Assembly: GCA_938023735.1 (NCBI GenBank)
Contig: CALJDK010000068.1
Location: 1-64,000 of the forward strand
Source: an uncultured Acidimicrobiales bacterium
GTDB taxonomy: Bacteria; Actinomycetota; Acidimicrobiia; Acidimicrobiales; SHLQ01
Direction of reading: 5' to 3'
DNA: 64,000 nucleotides
The translations under genes and the position numbers were made by a program. Under the pieces are notes generated by a model that was not told where the DNA came from, searched no databases, and was given only the letters and a program-made list of their open reading frames with translations. Shown here piece after piece: positions 16,350 through 25,638 of the stretch (position 1 is its first letter; each line of letters opens with the position of its first letter).

Positions 16350-19300
16350 ATGATGAAGAACACCCGTGGGTTCGCTGTCGTACTCCTTCTTGCGCTCTTC
16401 GCCGCAAACCTTGCCTTCGGACGGACTGCGTTGTCCGCTCCGTCCGATGCGCCCGTTACGGGCGTGTTCTTCATCGACTACGACCGCGATGGCGTGATCG
16501 ACCCCGGCGAATTTGCGTCGGATTCTGACCCGGCCTTCCCACCGAATGGCATCGAGGTCACCGCCTACGATTCAGCCGGCAATTCATCGGCCGGCACCAT
16601 CATCGCCGGAACACCTCCGACGTTCTCGGTATCGGCGGCACCACTGGTGGGTACCCAATACCGCCTGGAATTCGCGCTGGACCCCGCCGACCTGGCAGCG
16701 GGATGGACCGAGACCTTCCGGGGCGCCGACTCGGCGTCGTCGACGCAGTTCGTCACCGCTGGAGATGAAGCATCGTTTGGAATCACCCCACCATCAAGCT
16801 GTCCGGCCGATGCCGAAGGCTCCACCCACGGAAAGCTCTGGACCACCTGTTTCGTCAACGGCGACCGCGACGCTGGCGGCCCCCAAGAAGTTCTTGTCGG
16901 CCTCAACTACGACACCACCGGTTCCGTCGAAGCAATCGGTTTCAAAGGCGACGGAAACAACGCCACCAACTCCTCGGCCGAACTCGGAAGCGTATGGGGT
17001 GTCGCGTACGACGAGTGGGACTCGACACTGTTCACCTCGGCACTCCTGAAGCGACAAAGCGACCTCGGCAGCGAAGGACTCGACGGCCTCTACTGGGCGA
17101 CGTATCCATCAGGATCCTGGAACAGCGTTTCTCTTGACTCACTTGGCGGACCAAGCTTTGGAACCGAGCCGGCACGCGACATCGAAGGCACCTCGTTCGA
17201 TAGCCCGTTCTATGACATCGAAGCCTTTGGCGACGTAGCCCGCATCGGCATCGGCGACATCGACCTGACCCCCGACGGCCAGACGCTCCTCGTCGCCAAC
17301 CTTGCTGCGAAGGCAATCAACGTTTACGACGTCAGTAACGCGCCAGCCGGAAGCGACCCGGTATTCCTGCGCAGCATCCCCGTGCCAAACCCGGGCTGCT
17401 CCGACACGGCCAACCCCGGCGACTACGAGATCTGGGCGATCTCGGCAATCGATGGCAACACCGCCTACGCCGGAGCCGTCTGCACGGCTGAAAACTCCGC
17501 CGTTGGCGCCTCGGACCTTGAGGCCCACGTGATCAACGTGAACCTCTCGGGATCGGCCGGACCATCCTTGCTCACCATCCCGCTCGACTACGCCCGCGGC
17601 TGCGCCGGCACCTTCGATGGCGTTTGCCTCGACCCCGCCGGAAACGGCGCATTCGCCGTCTGGGACGACGTGTACGACGGCTTCCTCGAAGACGACAGCC
17701 CGGTGTTCAGCGATATCGAGATCGCAGGCGACGGGAGTCTGGTGCTTGGCTTCTTCAGCCGGGAATCCCATCAGGTTGGCGCCGGAAACTACCCACCGAT
17801 CGACGGCCAAACGTGGCTCGCCAAGACCAACGCCTCGGGCGAAATTCTTCACGCCTGCAACGTGTCCGGTGACCCGCACACCCCCTCGTGGGTTCTTGAA
17901 GGACCAGCTGGATCCTCCTGCGATGCCCACAACAACTTTCCCGACCCCACGGGTGGAGACCTCACCGACGGTGCCGTTCACGCCGGCCCGGGCGGATTCG
18001 CCGAATGGTATGGCGATGACCGCCGTACCTACGTGACCGGCAACTCCTCGTCGATTCGAAGCGGTCACACCGAAACCACGCTTGGCGGGTTGTACGTAAA
18101 TCCCTACTTCGACGAAGTTGTGACCTCGTCGATGGACGCCTTTGGTTGGTACACCGGCGGCCTCGCCTGGATGTCGACAACTACCGGTCAACGCTCCAAC
18201 CAGATCGACCTGTACAGCGGCGAGACCGATACCGGTTACCTCGGTAAGGCCGCCGGCATCGGTGACGTCGAAGGCTGCTACCTGCCAATGGAGATCGGTG
18301 ACCGAGTGTGGCTCGACCTCGACGGCGACGGCATCCAAGACCCGAACGAGACGCCACTTGCTGGTGTGACCGTGGTGCTCCGCAACGCCGCAGGCACCGT
18401 GCTCGGGGTTGCCACGACCGACGCAACCGGCCACTACGTGTTTGATTCGAGCGACGGCATCGATGCCACCACCTCCTACATGATCTCGATCGAACCATCG
18501 ACCAACACCACGCCTCTACCGGGTGGATATACAAACGCCGATCTGACGCCAACCATCCAGAACGCTGGTTCGCCAGTCCACGACTCCAACGCTGATGCCG
18601 ATGGCAAGATCACCTTCGTCACCGGTGAGGCCGGTACGAACGATCACAGCCTTGACGCTGGCTTTCAGCTGCCGACCCCGGAGCCGACGACAACCGTTCC
18701 CCCGACCACCGAAGCCCCGTCAACCACGGCTCCAGCGACCACGGTGGCGTCAACAACTGTTCCCCCCACGACGACTCCGGCAACCACAGTTCCCGTGACT
18801 ACCACTGAAGCTCCGTCGACCACCGTTGCGGAGACGACCACGGTTCCTCCAACCACGACTCCCCCAACGACGACTCCTCCAACGACGGAACCGCCGGCGA
18901 CCACGGAACCGCCGACAACCGAAGCTCCCGCAACCACTGCTCCCCTAACGACCGAGGCACCGACAACCACCGTCGAGGCGACAACGATTCCCCCGACCAC
19001 TGTTCCCCCGACCACTGTTCCCCCGACCACGACTCCTGCCACCACGGTTGCGCCAACCACGGAGCCGCCTGCGACGACTGCGGCACCGACCACGGCACCT
19101 CCCGAAACAGTCCCTCCCGAGACTACGGCCGCACCAACCACGGTTCTTCCAACAACGGTGCCCCCCACCACGGCACCTCCGGTTGTCACCACCGTGCCCG
19201 TAGTTACTGCGCCTCCGCCACCACCGCCGGCGACCGTGCCACCAACAGCACCGCCGACGATCCCTCCAACTACAGCACCTCCAGAGACGGCACCACCAAG

Positions 19301-20444
19301 CACGACAGTTCCACCCGTCGATAGCGATCCGCTCTACAGCCTCGGAAGCCTTGTGTGGTCCGACCTCGACAACGACGGCATCGTCGACCCCGGCGAATCC
19401 GGCATTGCCAACGTCACCCTCGAGTTGTTCTGCGATGAGGACGGCGATGGCCACCCCGACGACGCCAACAACGACGGCGTGGTCAATAGCCTCGATGCCC
19501 TCGAAAGCACAACCACCGACAGCACGGGAAGCTACATGTTCATGGGTCTCGCTCCATGCGACTACGTGGTCGGTATTCCGCCCGCCGAATGGGATGAAGA
19601 GTTGGCCTCGCATCTCTCATCAGACCCGACCAGCGCAACCCCCAACGACGATGTCGACAACGACGACAACGGAGTCCCGGCTCCAAACGGTTACGTGTTC
19701 TCGGGCATCCTCTCGCTCGGCGGACAAGAGCCGACCAGCGATGATCCCGCCGACGCTCCCGATACTTTCAGCAACAAGTCGGTCGACTTCGGGTTCTGGC
19801 AACCAAACTTCGACCTGGCATTGCGGAAAACGCTGGCTGACGGAACCAACTCAAGCCCAATCGGTTTGGGACAGACCGTCACCTTCACCATCTCGATACT
19901 CAACCAGGGCGACGTCCCCGCAACCGGCATCGGCATCATCGACTACATCCCAGCCGGACTTGGGCTTGTGGATTCTGATTGGACGCTCGACGCCGACGGC
20001 AACGCCATCATCACCCTGCTCGGGCCGCTGGCACCGGGTGCGACGACCACCGTCGACATCGATCTGCGGGTTGAAACCACGGCTCCCGGATTCTTCAGGA
20101 ACACCGCCGAGATCACCGGTGCCACACCCACCACCGCCGACGGCTCGGCCGAACTCGTCACCCCCACCGGCGATCCCATTGCCGACGTCGACTCCATCCC
20201 GGATGCCATCAACGCTGATGCGCTTGCCGACGATCAAGTCGATGCCAACCCAAGCACCGGCGACGAGGACGACCACGACCTGGCCGTGTTGAACCTTGCC
20301 AACCCAGCGCAACCATCACTTCTGGCCTTCACCGGCCTCGAGCCCCAAGCACTGCTCCGAGCAGCAATACTTCTGATCCTTCTCGGCGTGGTCCTTCTTC
20401 AAGGCCCAAGCGCAGCCCGAAAGCCGACTAAGCAAGAGCACTAG
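16350..20444 (+). CDS. Large cell-wall-anchored surface protein with SdrD-B-like and DUF11 domains
   Basis: 1364 residues. A signal peptide (MMKNTRGFAVVLLLALFAANLAFG) is followed by an SdrD-B-like domain (GVFFIDYDRDGVIDPGE) and a long propeller-like region at about 150-640 (LTPDGQTLLVANLAAKAINVY). A second SdrD-B domain at about 647 (EIGDRVWLDLDGDGIQDPNE) and a Thr/Pro linker (about 773-990) come next. Then there is a third SdrD-B domain with DxDxDG calcium loops at about 994 and a DUF11 domain at about 1155. The C-terminus has LAFTG (about 1325), a hydrophobic segment and a basic tail. LAxTG is the class E sortase signal of actinobacteria, so wall anchoring is expected. The stop codon shares CTAG with the convergent Rieske gene. 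No sortase is in the window. Confidence 0.85.
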   Translation: MMKNTRGFAVVLLLALFAANLAFGRTALSAPSDAPVTGVFFIDYDRDGVIDPGEFASDSDPAFPPNGIEVTAYDSAGNSSAGTIIAGTPPTFSVSAAPLVGTQYRLEFALDPADLAAGWTETFRGADSASSTQFVTAGDEASFGITPPSSCPADAEGSTHGKLWTTCFVNGDRDAGGPQEVLVGLNYDTTGSVEAIGFKGDGNNATNSSAELGSVWGVAYDEWDSTLFTSALLKRQSDLGSEGLDGLYWATYPSGSWNSVSLDSLGGPSFGTEPARDIEGTSFDSPFYDIEAFGDVARIGIGDIDLTPDGQTLLVANLAAKAINVYDVSNAPAGSDPVFLRSIPVPNPGCSDTANPGDYEIWAISAIDGNTAYAGAVCTAENSAVGASDLEAHVINVNLSGSAGPSLLTIPLDYARGCAGTFDGVCLDPAGNGAFAVWDDVYDGFLEDDSPVFSDIEIAGDGSLVLGFFSRESHQVGAGNYPPIDGQTWLAKTNASGEILHACNVSGDPHTPSWVLEGPAGSSCDAHNNFPDPTGGDLTDGAVHAGPGGFAEWYGDDRRTYVTGNSSSIRSGHTETTLGGLYVNPYFDEVVTSSMDAFGWYTGGLAWMSTTTGQRSNQIDLYSGETDTGYLGKAAGIGDVEGCYLPMEIGDRVWLDLDGDGIQDPNETPLAGVTVVLRNAAGTVLGVATTDATGHYVFDSSDGIDATTSYMISIEPSTNTTPLPGGYTNADLTPTIQNAGSPVHDSNADADGKITFVTGEAGTNDHSLDAGFQLPTPEPTTTVPPTTEAPSTTAPATTVASTTVPPTTTPATTVPVTTTEAPSTTVAETTTVPPTTTPPTTTPPTTEPPATTEPPTTEAPATTAPLTTEAPTTTVEATTIPPTTVPPTTVPPTTTPATTVAPTTEPPATTAAPTTAPPETVPPETTAAPTTVLPTTVPPTTAPPVVTTVPVVTAPPPPPPATVPPTAPPTIPPTTAPPETAPPSTTVPPVDSDPLYSLGSLVWSDLDNDGIVDPGESGIANVTLELFCDEDGDGHPDDANNDGVVNSLDALESTTTDSTGSYMFMGLAPCDYVVGIPPAEWDEELASHLSSDPTSATPNDDVDNDDNGVPAPNGYVFSGILSLGGQEPTSDDPADAPDTFSNKSVDFGFWQPNFDLALRKTLADGTNSSPIGLGQTVTFTISILNQGDVPATGIGIIDYIPAGLGLVDSDWTLDADGNAIITLLGPLAPGATTTVDIDLRVETTAPGFFRNTAEITGATPTTADGSAELVTPTGDPIADVDSIPDAINADALADDQVDANPSTGDEDDHDLAVLNLANPAQPSLLAFTGLEPQALLRAAILLILLGVVLLQGPSAARKPTKQEH
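18670..19320 (+). repeat. Thr/Pro-rich degenerate repeat tract
   Basis: About 650 bp coding for imperfect TTVPPTT, TTEAPxTT and TTxPPTT units, with short direct repeats such as CCCCCGACCACTGTT in tandem near 18990-19030. It serves as an extended, probably glycosylated, wall-spanning spacer of the surface protein. The repeats make this a likely site of length variation and assembly error. Confidence 0.85.
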
Positions 20445-21703
20445 GGCGTATCGATAGCTGCCGGAACAGGATTGGCCCCGGCGCCAAACTGATCGTCGGC
20501 GTTTCCGACCCGGTCGCCGCTGGGGATCACAAGGTCCTTCATCGACTCGAGTGTCATATGGTCGGCCAACATGTTTTGAAAGCGGTGAAGCGGTTCTTCG
20601 AAGCGGGGTGCCAGCGGCCCGGCTGGCACCGCGCCTCGGGTGAGACCTCGCTGACCGGCCTCGACGATTCCCACGTCTTCGTTGTTGACATCGATCCAAA
20701 AGTCGATGGTCGGCTTCATGGCCTCTTCGCCGGCATCAGCATTGGACGGCGGCACGAGAAGGGTCCAGGTCTCGTTGGTGAGTCCCGGTGCTTGCGGGTC
20801 GAGACGCATCATCCACACATGGTTCGGTAGCACCGACAACAACACGTTTGGGAAGATCGCGGCGAACCTACTCGACACCGCATCAGACTCGTCGAGCCCA
20901 TCTGCGGCTGGCATAGCCAACCAATCGTCTCGCTCATCGCTCGACACCGGCGTGGTCGTTTGCCCGCAGTACATGCCCGAACCCTGATACCGGTAGTGAT
21001 CGTCAACCCGCGACACCTTGGCAAGCTCGGGATGCACCCAGGCCAGGTGGTAATACTCCTGGAAGTTTTCCGAGACGAGCTTCCAGTTGGCGTTGATGGT
21101 GATCTCGCCCTCGGCCCGCTTTACCCACGACTCAAGCCCGTACCCCGCCATTCGTTCGGGAAGGTCGCCAAGCCACACATCGAGTTCGGGGGTGTCGGCG
21201 TCGAGGCACACAAAGAGCAACACGCCCCAGGTATCGACCCGAACGCTTACCAGCGGAAAATCGTCCTTGTCGAAATCGTCTCGTGGCACCTCATCGAAGA
21301 ACGGCGTGGACACCAACGTGCCGTCGAGGTTGTACCCCCACCGGTGATACGGGCACCGGATGGTGTTGGCCACGTCGCAGTCCGACGACGCCAGTTCGGT
21401 GCCACGGTGCCGACACGAGTTCAGAAAGCCGCGCACCACACCATCGTTGCCTCGGGTGATGATGACCGATCGCGAACCAACCTCGCGCACCAACATGCGC
21501 CCGGGCTTGGCAACGTCAGCAGCGATGCCGACACACACCCAGGCACGCTCGAAGACCCGCTCGTTCTCGACGGCAAAGAAGTCGGTGTCGGTGTAAGCCG
21601 CGGGGTCGAGGCCCGTCGACCGACGCAACGTAGCCCGGGTGCCCTGCCACTGCTCGGTCTGGGTCCACGATGATGACGTACCGCTCGGAGAGCTCCGGAT
21701 CAT
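20441..21703 (-). CDS. Rieske non-haem iron oxygenase, alpha subunit (glycine betaine/stachydrine-demethylase-like)
   Basis: 420 residues. The ATG at 21703 overlaps the IclR stop by 4 nt (ATGA); the longer open frame upstream is IclR in another frame. The Rieske cluster ligands are Cys97, His99 (CRHRGTEL), Cys117 and His120 (CPYHRWGY). The catalytic domain has NWKLVSENFQEYYH with the following H (VHPEL), the two iron His ligands, and a later NNEDVGIVEAGQRG bridge region. This layout is typical of enzymes that demethylate quaternary amines (GbcA, carnitine and proline-betaine oxygenases) and less so of aromatic dioxygenases. No reductase partner is adjacent. Substrate is inferred from family and neighbourhood. 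Confidence 0.88.
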   Translation of the reverse strand: MIRSSPSGTSSSWTQTEQWQGTRATLRRSTGLDPAAYTDTDFFAVENERVFERAWVCVGIAADVAKPGRMLVREVGSRSVIITRGNDGVVRGFLNSCRHRGTELASSDCDVANTIRCPYHRWGYNLDGTLVSTPFFDEVPRDDFDKDDFPLVSVRVDTWGVLLFVCLDADTPELDVWLGDLPERMAGYGLESWVKRAEGEITINANWKLVSENFQEYYHLAWVHPELAKVSRVDDHYRYQGSGMYCGQTTTPVSSDERDDWLAMPAADGLDESDAVSSRFAAIFPNVLLSVLPNHVWMMRLDPQAPGLTNETWTLLVPPSNADAGEEAMKPTIDFWIDVNNEDVGIVEAGQRGLTRGAVPAGPLAPRFEEPLHRFQNMLADHMTLESMKDLVIPSGDRVGNADDQFGAGANPVPAAIDTP

Positions 21704-22485
21704 GCCTGTTTCGCGACAGCGGACGGCTCGACGTAGCCAAGGTCCTCGGAGATATCGATGGCGACATGAGCCACGCGGTTGGCGACCCACGTAGCCGAAC
21801 CCTTGCCGGTCTTGTTGGTCGATGGGTACCGGTATGACGGACCGTAGGTGTAGAGCGCAGCCACAGGATTGCCGAGCTCGTTCAGTATGGGTGCGGCAAC
21901 GCTTGATAGCCCGTCGACAAACTCGCCGTGGGTCCAGAACGTCTTGCCGTTGCGAAGAAGCTCGAGCCGCTTTCGCACAACCGACGGCACAAGGATGGTG
22001 CGTTCGGTGCATTTGGTGAGTGGCTTGCTGAGGTAGTCGTCGACCTCTTCGTCTCGCCAGAACGCCATGGTGACCAATCCGGAACAGCCAGCATGAATGG
22101 GTACCTCGGTGCCGGTCCAGTCTTCGGCTCGGACCGGCTTGTCACCGTCGACCTGGTCGACGGTGATGGTGCTTACGCCCGAAGGGATCGACAAGGCAAC
22201 GGCCTCGCCCAGTTCTTCGGCCAGCCGAGACATATGGTGCTTGGCGATCGAGCGCACGTCGCTGCCTGCTGATGGTCCGGCGATCGACACGATCGAGGGG
22301 CCGATGCGGTACACGCCTCGAGCATCGCGGCAGACAGCGCCGTGTTGTTCAAGGGTGCCAAGCAACCGCGATGTGGTACTGGTTGGAAGTTGAACTCGAC
22401 CCGATACATCGACAAGCCCACCTGGCTTATGACCGACTGCATCGAGGATGGAAAGCGCACGTTCGACGCTTTTAACTCCAGGCAT
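21700..22485 (-). CDS. IclR-family transcriptional regulator
   Basis: 261 residues. VKSVERALSILDAVGHKPGG and LPTSTTSRLLGTLEQHGAV form the N-terminal winged helix. The C-terminal effector domain has GEAVALSIPSG, IHAGCSGLVTMAF and SVAAPILNELGNPVAALYTYGP. The gene overlaps the Rieske oxygenase by 4 nt, so it almost certainly controls that enzyme and its own operon. A degenerate palindrome 24 bp upstream of the start is a candidate site. The IclR effector would probably be the oxygenase substrate or product. Confidence 0.9.
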   Translation of the reverse strand: MPGVKSVERALSILDAVGHKPGGLVDVSGRVQLPTSTTSRLLGTLEQHGAVCRDARGVYRIGPSIVSIAGPSAGSDVRSIAKHHMSRLAEELGEAVALSIPSGVSTITVDQVDGDKPVRAEDWTGTEVPIHAGCSGLVTMAFWRDEEVDDYLSKPLTKCTERTILVPSVVRKRLELLRNGKTFWTHGEFVDGLSSVAAPILNELGNPVAALYTYGPSYRYPSTNKTGKGSATWVANRVAHVAIDISEDLGYVEPSAVAKQA

Positions 22486-22508
22486 AGTGAAGATCTTTCG
22501 ACGTTAGA

Positions 22509-22532
22509 GTTGCTAACACCATTGTTACCAAC
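22509..22532. promoter_or_regulatory. Candidate IclR operator
   Basis: GTTGCTAAC (22509-22517) and GTTACCAAC (22524-22532) form an inverted repeat with one mismatch and a 6-nt spacer, 24 bp upstream of the iclR start. A further GTTGCCAAC half-site follows near 22541. Position and symmetry suit autoregulation; the rest of this 142-bp gap shows nothing else. Confidence 0.4.
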
Positions 22533-22627
22533 GTCACAAGGTTGCCAACAACCGGGACCGAACGCCAACCGTTCCCATCTAGTGGGAACATCACACTTCG
22601 GCTTCTTCGGCTTCTCCTACTCGCCTA

Positions 22628-23242
22628 CTACTTCTTCCTGTTCTTCGTGCCGGCCTGGTTGCCCTCGTTCTTAGCGGCCTTCAAAGCAGCGCGCCGTTCA
22701 CGTAGCGCCGCCAAGGCATCGGCACTATCGAGGTCGGCAACCGACCGGGGCAGGGCGTCGGCAAAGTCTCCGGCAATCGTCTCCCACCCCGCTGGCTGCT
22801 TCCCAAACCGTTTCGCGAGCAAAGCGACGAAGATCTTGACCTTTTCATCGCCGTAGCCGGGCAAGTCCAACAATCGGTCGCGCAAGGTCTCTGCCGAACG
22901 CACGCCGCGCCATATCGCCGCGGCGTCGCCGTCGTAGTGCTCGACGATGTACTCGCAAAGCGCTTGAAGGCGGCCGCCCATCGACTTTGGAAACCGGTGA
23001 AGCGCGGGCTTGGTTGCCACGATGGCCAGAAACTCGTCGGGGTCCATCTGGGCGATACGTCGAGCGTCGAGGTCGCCGCCTAACCGCTCGGCCAACCGAA
23101 AGGGGCCCAGAAACGCCAGCTCGATAGCGATCTGCTGGTCGAGCAACATTCCGATAAGCAGTGCTAGCGGGTCACGGTTCAGAAGCGCATCGGCCTCGTG
23201 ATTGCCCGTCACCCAGAGCGTTCCGGTTCGTTTTGCGGTCAT
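22628..23242 (-). CDS. HhH-GPD family DNA glycosylase-like protein
   Basis: 204 residues. LALLIGMLLDQQIAIELAF is the first glycosylase helix pair. LLDLPGYGDEKVKIFVALLAKRFG is the helix-hairpin-helix with its G-Y-G turn, which binds the DNA backbone. The family excises damaged bases. The expected catalytic Asp after the hairpin is not obvious; GWETIAGDFADALP may supply it. This small actinobacterial group is usually annotated only as HhH-GPD base-excision protein, with no defined lesion. The C-terminus is Lys/Ala-rich. Confidence 0.82.
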   Translation of the reverse strand: MTAKRTGTLWVTGNHEADALLNRDPLALLIGMLLDQQIAIELAFLGPFRLAERLGGDLDARRIAQMDPDEFLAIVATKPALHRFPKSMGGRLQALCEYIVEHYDGDAAAIWRGVRSAETLRDRLLDLPGYGDEKVKIFVALLAKRFGKQPAGWETIAGDFADALPRSVADLDSADALAALRERRAALKAAKNEGNQAGTKNRKK

Positions 23243-23308
23243 ACGCCGGTGACCCTAACGCACCCAAACAGCAGGCCATGGGCAACTGTGCCCCGCTACG
23301 ATTGGGCT

Positions 23309-24052
23309 ATGTCGGGGGCACACGATCACGGTCATGGACACAGCAAAGAACACAGCCATATGGTGCACGAGCATCGTGGCGTGCAGGGTGGCCAGGCACG
23401 GGCTGCCGTGTTTGGTGTGAGCGACGGGTTGGTGTCGAATGTGGCGCTCATCCTTGGTGTGGCCGCCGCTGGCTCCGAAGCCGACACGGTCATTCTGGCG
23501 GGTCTTACCGGCCTGCTTGCCGGCGCTGCCTCGATGGCGGCCGGCGAATACGTATCGGTCAAAGCCCAGGCCGAGTTGGTTGAGCGCGAGATCGAAATCG
23601 AACGCGTCTCCATCGCCCAAGATCCCGAGATGGAAACACGCGAGCTCGCAGCGATCTATCGAAAGCGCGGACTCGACACGAACGAAGCCAACACGCTTGC
23701 GTCGGCCATCATGGCCGACCCCGACATTGCGCTCGATGTGCACGCTCGAGAAGAGCTCGGCATCGACCCCGACGAAACGGGTGACCCGGCCGGAGCCGCG
23801 ATCGCCTCGTTCGCCGCGTTCACTATCGGTGCCGTGCTGCCGTTAATCCCTTGGTTCTTCCTCGAAGGCGCCGTTGCCACCATCTTGTCGGTGGCGGTCG
23901 GCATCGTCGCGTCCGCAATAGTCGGGGTCATCCTAGCGAGCTTCACAAAGCGCTCGGCAGTTCGCACCGCCGCCCGTCAAGTGGGTTTCGCCGCCGCAGC
24001 ATGCCTGCTCACCTTCGCCATCGGCTCACTGTTCGGCGCGACGGTTACCTGA
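23309..24052 (+). CDS. VIT1/CCC1-family membrane transporter
   Basis: 247 residues from ATG at 23309; the frame upstream overlaps the glycosylase gene. The N-terminus is His-rich (GAHDHGHGHSKEHSHM), a possible metal-binding tail. VFGVSDGLVSNVALILGVAAAG and GLLAGAASMAAGEYVSVKAQ are the hallmark first helices of the vacuolar iron transporter family. A Glu-rich helix (about 80-110) follows, then helices ending in FAIGSLFGA. Family members move Fe2+ or Mn2+ across membranes. Direction and metal in this organism are inferred only. Confidence 0.88.
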   Translation: MSGAHDHGHGHSKEHSHMVHEHRGVQGGQARAAVFGVSDGLVSNVALILGVAAAGSEADTVILAGLTGLLAGAASMAAGEYVSVKAQAELVEREIEIERVSIAQDPEMETRELAAIYRKRGLDTNEANTLASAIMADPDIALDVHAREELGIDPDETGDPAGAAIASFAAFTIGAVLPLIPWFFLEGAVATILSVAVGIVASAIVGVILASFTKRSAVRTAARQVGFAAAACLLTFAIGSLFGATVT

Positions 24053-24054
24053 AA

Positions 24055-24606
24055 CTACGCGCCTAACGCTGCGCTGATTTCGGCGATGGTTGCGGCCTCG
24101 CCCTCGCCGACCTGCTCGCCGCCGATTCCGAGGAAGCCGCCCTCTTTGGCCGCATTGGCCACGGCGTTCGCCACGCTCATTACCCACTCGCGGTACTCGG
24201 AGGCTTCGGCTTCCGAGGCTTGCGAGGCGAGAAGCTCATTGGCCCGTGCCGCCTCGGCAACCGCATGCGCGGCCATATCGTCCTTCGAGGAAATTCCGGC
24301 AGCCTTCAACCGCTCGACCTGCTCGTCGCGCATGGCCTTGGCGGCCTCCATTGCTTCCTCGCGGTCTTCGAAGTGGGGAAGCACCGACCGGATGATCTCG
24401 TTGTCGGGATAGTCCTTGGCGCCAGCCGCTGCCGCCTTGGCGTTGGCAAACATTTCTTTCACGGTGCCGACGGCGCCGTTCTTGGACGAGAACGCAACCG
24501 CCGAGCCGACGATGGTCGGCAACATGGTGAGCAGCATCTGGTCGTCTTCGCTGAATCGTCGAGCGGTGCTTGCGGTGCCTTCGGGGGTATCGGGGGTGTT
24601 CGACAT
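24055..24606 (-). CDS. Hypothetical protein, Ala-rich, helical
   Basis: 183 residues from the ATG at 24606, which has AGGAG 6 nt upstream. I do not recognise the family. The sequence is soluble, acidic and mostly helical: LLTMLPTIVGSAVAFSSKNG, EMFANAKAAAAGAKDYPDNE, then REWVMSVANAVANAAKEGGFLGIGGEQVGEGE. The end pattern (GGFLGIGGEQVSEGE) recalls a family of bacterial stress-related proteins of unknown role. It is convergent with the VIT-family gene, with only 2 nt between stops. Confidence 0.7.
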   Translation of the reverse strand: MSNTPDTPEGTASTARRFSEDDQMLLTMLPTIVGSAVAFSSKNGAVGTVKEMFANAKAAAAGAKDYPDNEIIRSVLPHFEDREEAMEAAKAMRDEQVERLKAAGISSKDDMAAHAVAEAARANELLASQASEAEASEYREWVMSVANAVANAAKEGGFLGIGGEQVGEGEAATIAEISAALGA

Positions 24607-24660
24607 AGGGGCTCCTAAGTGGGGGTAGGGGTTGTCGAATCGCATTCTAGCGGACAGCGA

Positions 24661-25557
24661 TCAGCCGAACAGCTCGACCACCAGGTCAAGCCCGCGCGAT
24701 ACCTTGCGAACGTTCTCGCCTTGGCGCCGGAGTAACATCAAACGAACCACCGCAGCCGAGTCGCGAATCTCGATATAGCGAAGCTCGGGCGGTTGAAAGG
24801 TACGCACCCCGGCCGGCACGACGGCAACGCCTTCGCCAGCCGCCACCAAACCGAGGATCGACGTGTACTCGGTGGCCTCGATAATTGGCGCATAGCCAAC
24901 CCCAACCGCCGCAAACATACCCACCAACTCGGCATGCAGCGTGGGCGATACCAGCCGGTCAAAACCAATGAAGTTCTCGCCCTCGAGCCGGCGAAGCGTG
25001 GTGGTGGCCTGTTCGGAAAGCCGATGCCCCGAAGGCACCGCCAGGTACAACTGCTCGCGCAGCATCTCGACAGCCGCGATGTTGGCTCCGTCACCCATCG
25101 TTCGACCGATACCGAGGTCGATCTCGCCTGCCAGAAGCGCCGCATGCTGTTGGTCCGACGACAAGCTTCGAAGTTCGAAGTCGACATCGGGCCATCGCTT
25201 GCGATACTCCCGAAGGAACCGGGGCATCACCTCATACGCCGAGGAGTCCACGAAGCCAAGATGCAGGGTTCCGCCTTCACCCGACCGGTGGTCGTCGAGA
25301 AACCGGTCGACGGAATCGGCGGTCGCCAGCAGACGGCGCGCCTGCACCAAGAAGGCGGCCCCAGCATCGGTAAGGGTGACCCGTCGGGTGCTGCGATCGA
25401 ACAGCACAAGCGACAGGTCATCCTCGAGCCGACGAATCTGCTGACTCAGCGGTGGCTGAGCCATATGCAGCCGCTCGGCCGCACGGCCAAAGTGCAACTC
25501 CTCGGCCACGGTGACGAAGTAACGGAGCCGTCGCAGATTCAGCTCGGATTGCCGCAT
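24661..25557 (-). CDS. LysR-family transcriptional regulator
   Basis: 298 residues from ATG at 25557 (MRQSELNLRRLRYF), preferred over an ATG 12 codons upstream. LRYFVTVAEELHFGRAAERL and QPPLSQQIRRLEDDLSLVLF are the winged-helix DNA-binding domain. DAGAAFLVQARRLL leads into the effector domain (LHLGFVDSSAYEVMPRFLREY). It is divergent from soxB with 81 bp between starts and a LysR-type inverted repeat in between, so control of sarcosine oxidase expression is the obvious role. Its effector is unknown. Confidence 0.9.
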   Translation of the reverse strand: MRQSELNLRRLRYFVTVAEELHFGRAAERLHMAQPPLSQQIRRLEDDLSLVLFDRSTRRVTLTDAGAAFLVQARRLLATADSVDRFLDDHRSGEGGTLHLGFVDSSAYEVMPRFLREYRKRWPDVDFELRSLSSDQQHAALLAGEIDLGIGRTMGDGANIAAVEMLREQLYLAVPSGHRLSEQATTTLRRLEGENFIGFDRLVSPTLHAELVGMFAAVGVGYAPIIEATEYTSILGLVAAGEGVAVVPAGVRTFQPPELRYIEIRDSAAVVRLMLLRRQGENVRKVSRGLDLVVELFG

Positions 25558-25578
25558 AATCAATTCATAGTACTTCGA

Positions 25579-25601
25579 TATCAATGGAACCAATATTGAT
25601 A
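25579..25601. promoter_or_regulatory. LysR box between lysR and soxB
   Basis: TATCAAT (25579-25585) and ATTGATA (25595-25601) are a perfect inverted repeat with a 9-nt spacer. This contains the LysR T-N11-A signature and is AT-rich against a GC-rich background. It is 22 bp from the lysR start and 38 bp from the soxB start. Confidence 0.6.
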
Positions 25602-25638
25602 CTTCACCATCTAACCCGACGCTCGTAGGCTGAGCCGC

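Noticed and set aside
18670-19320. Short regular repeats that could be mistaken for a CRISPR array
   Set aside because: They are in-frame TTVPP/TTEAP coding units within one ORF, with no equal spacers and no cas genes.
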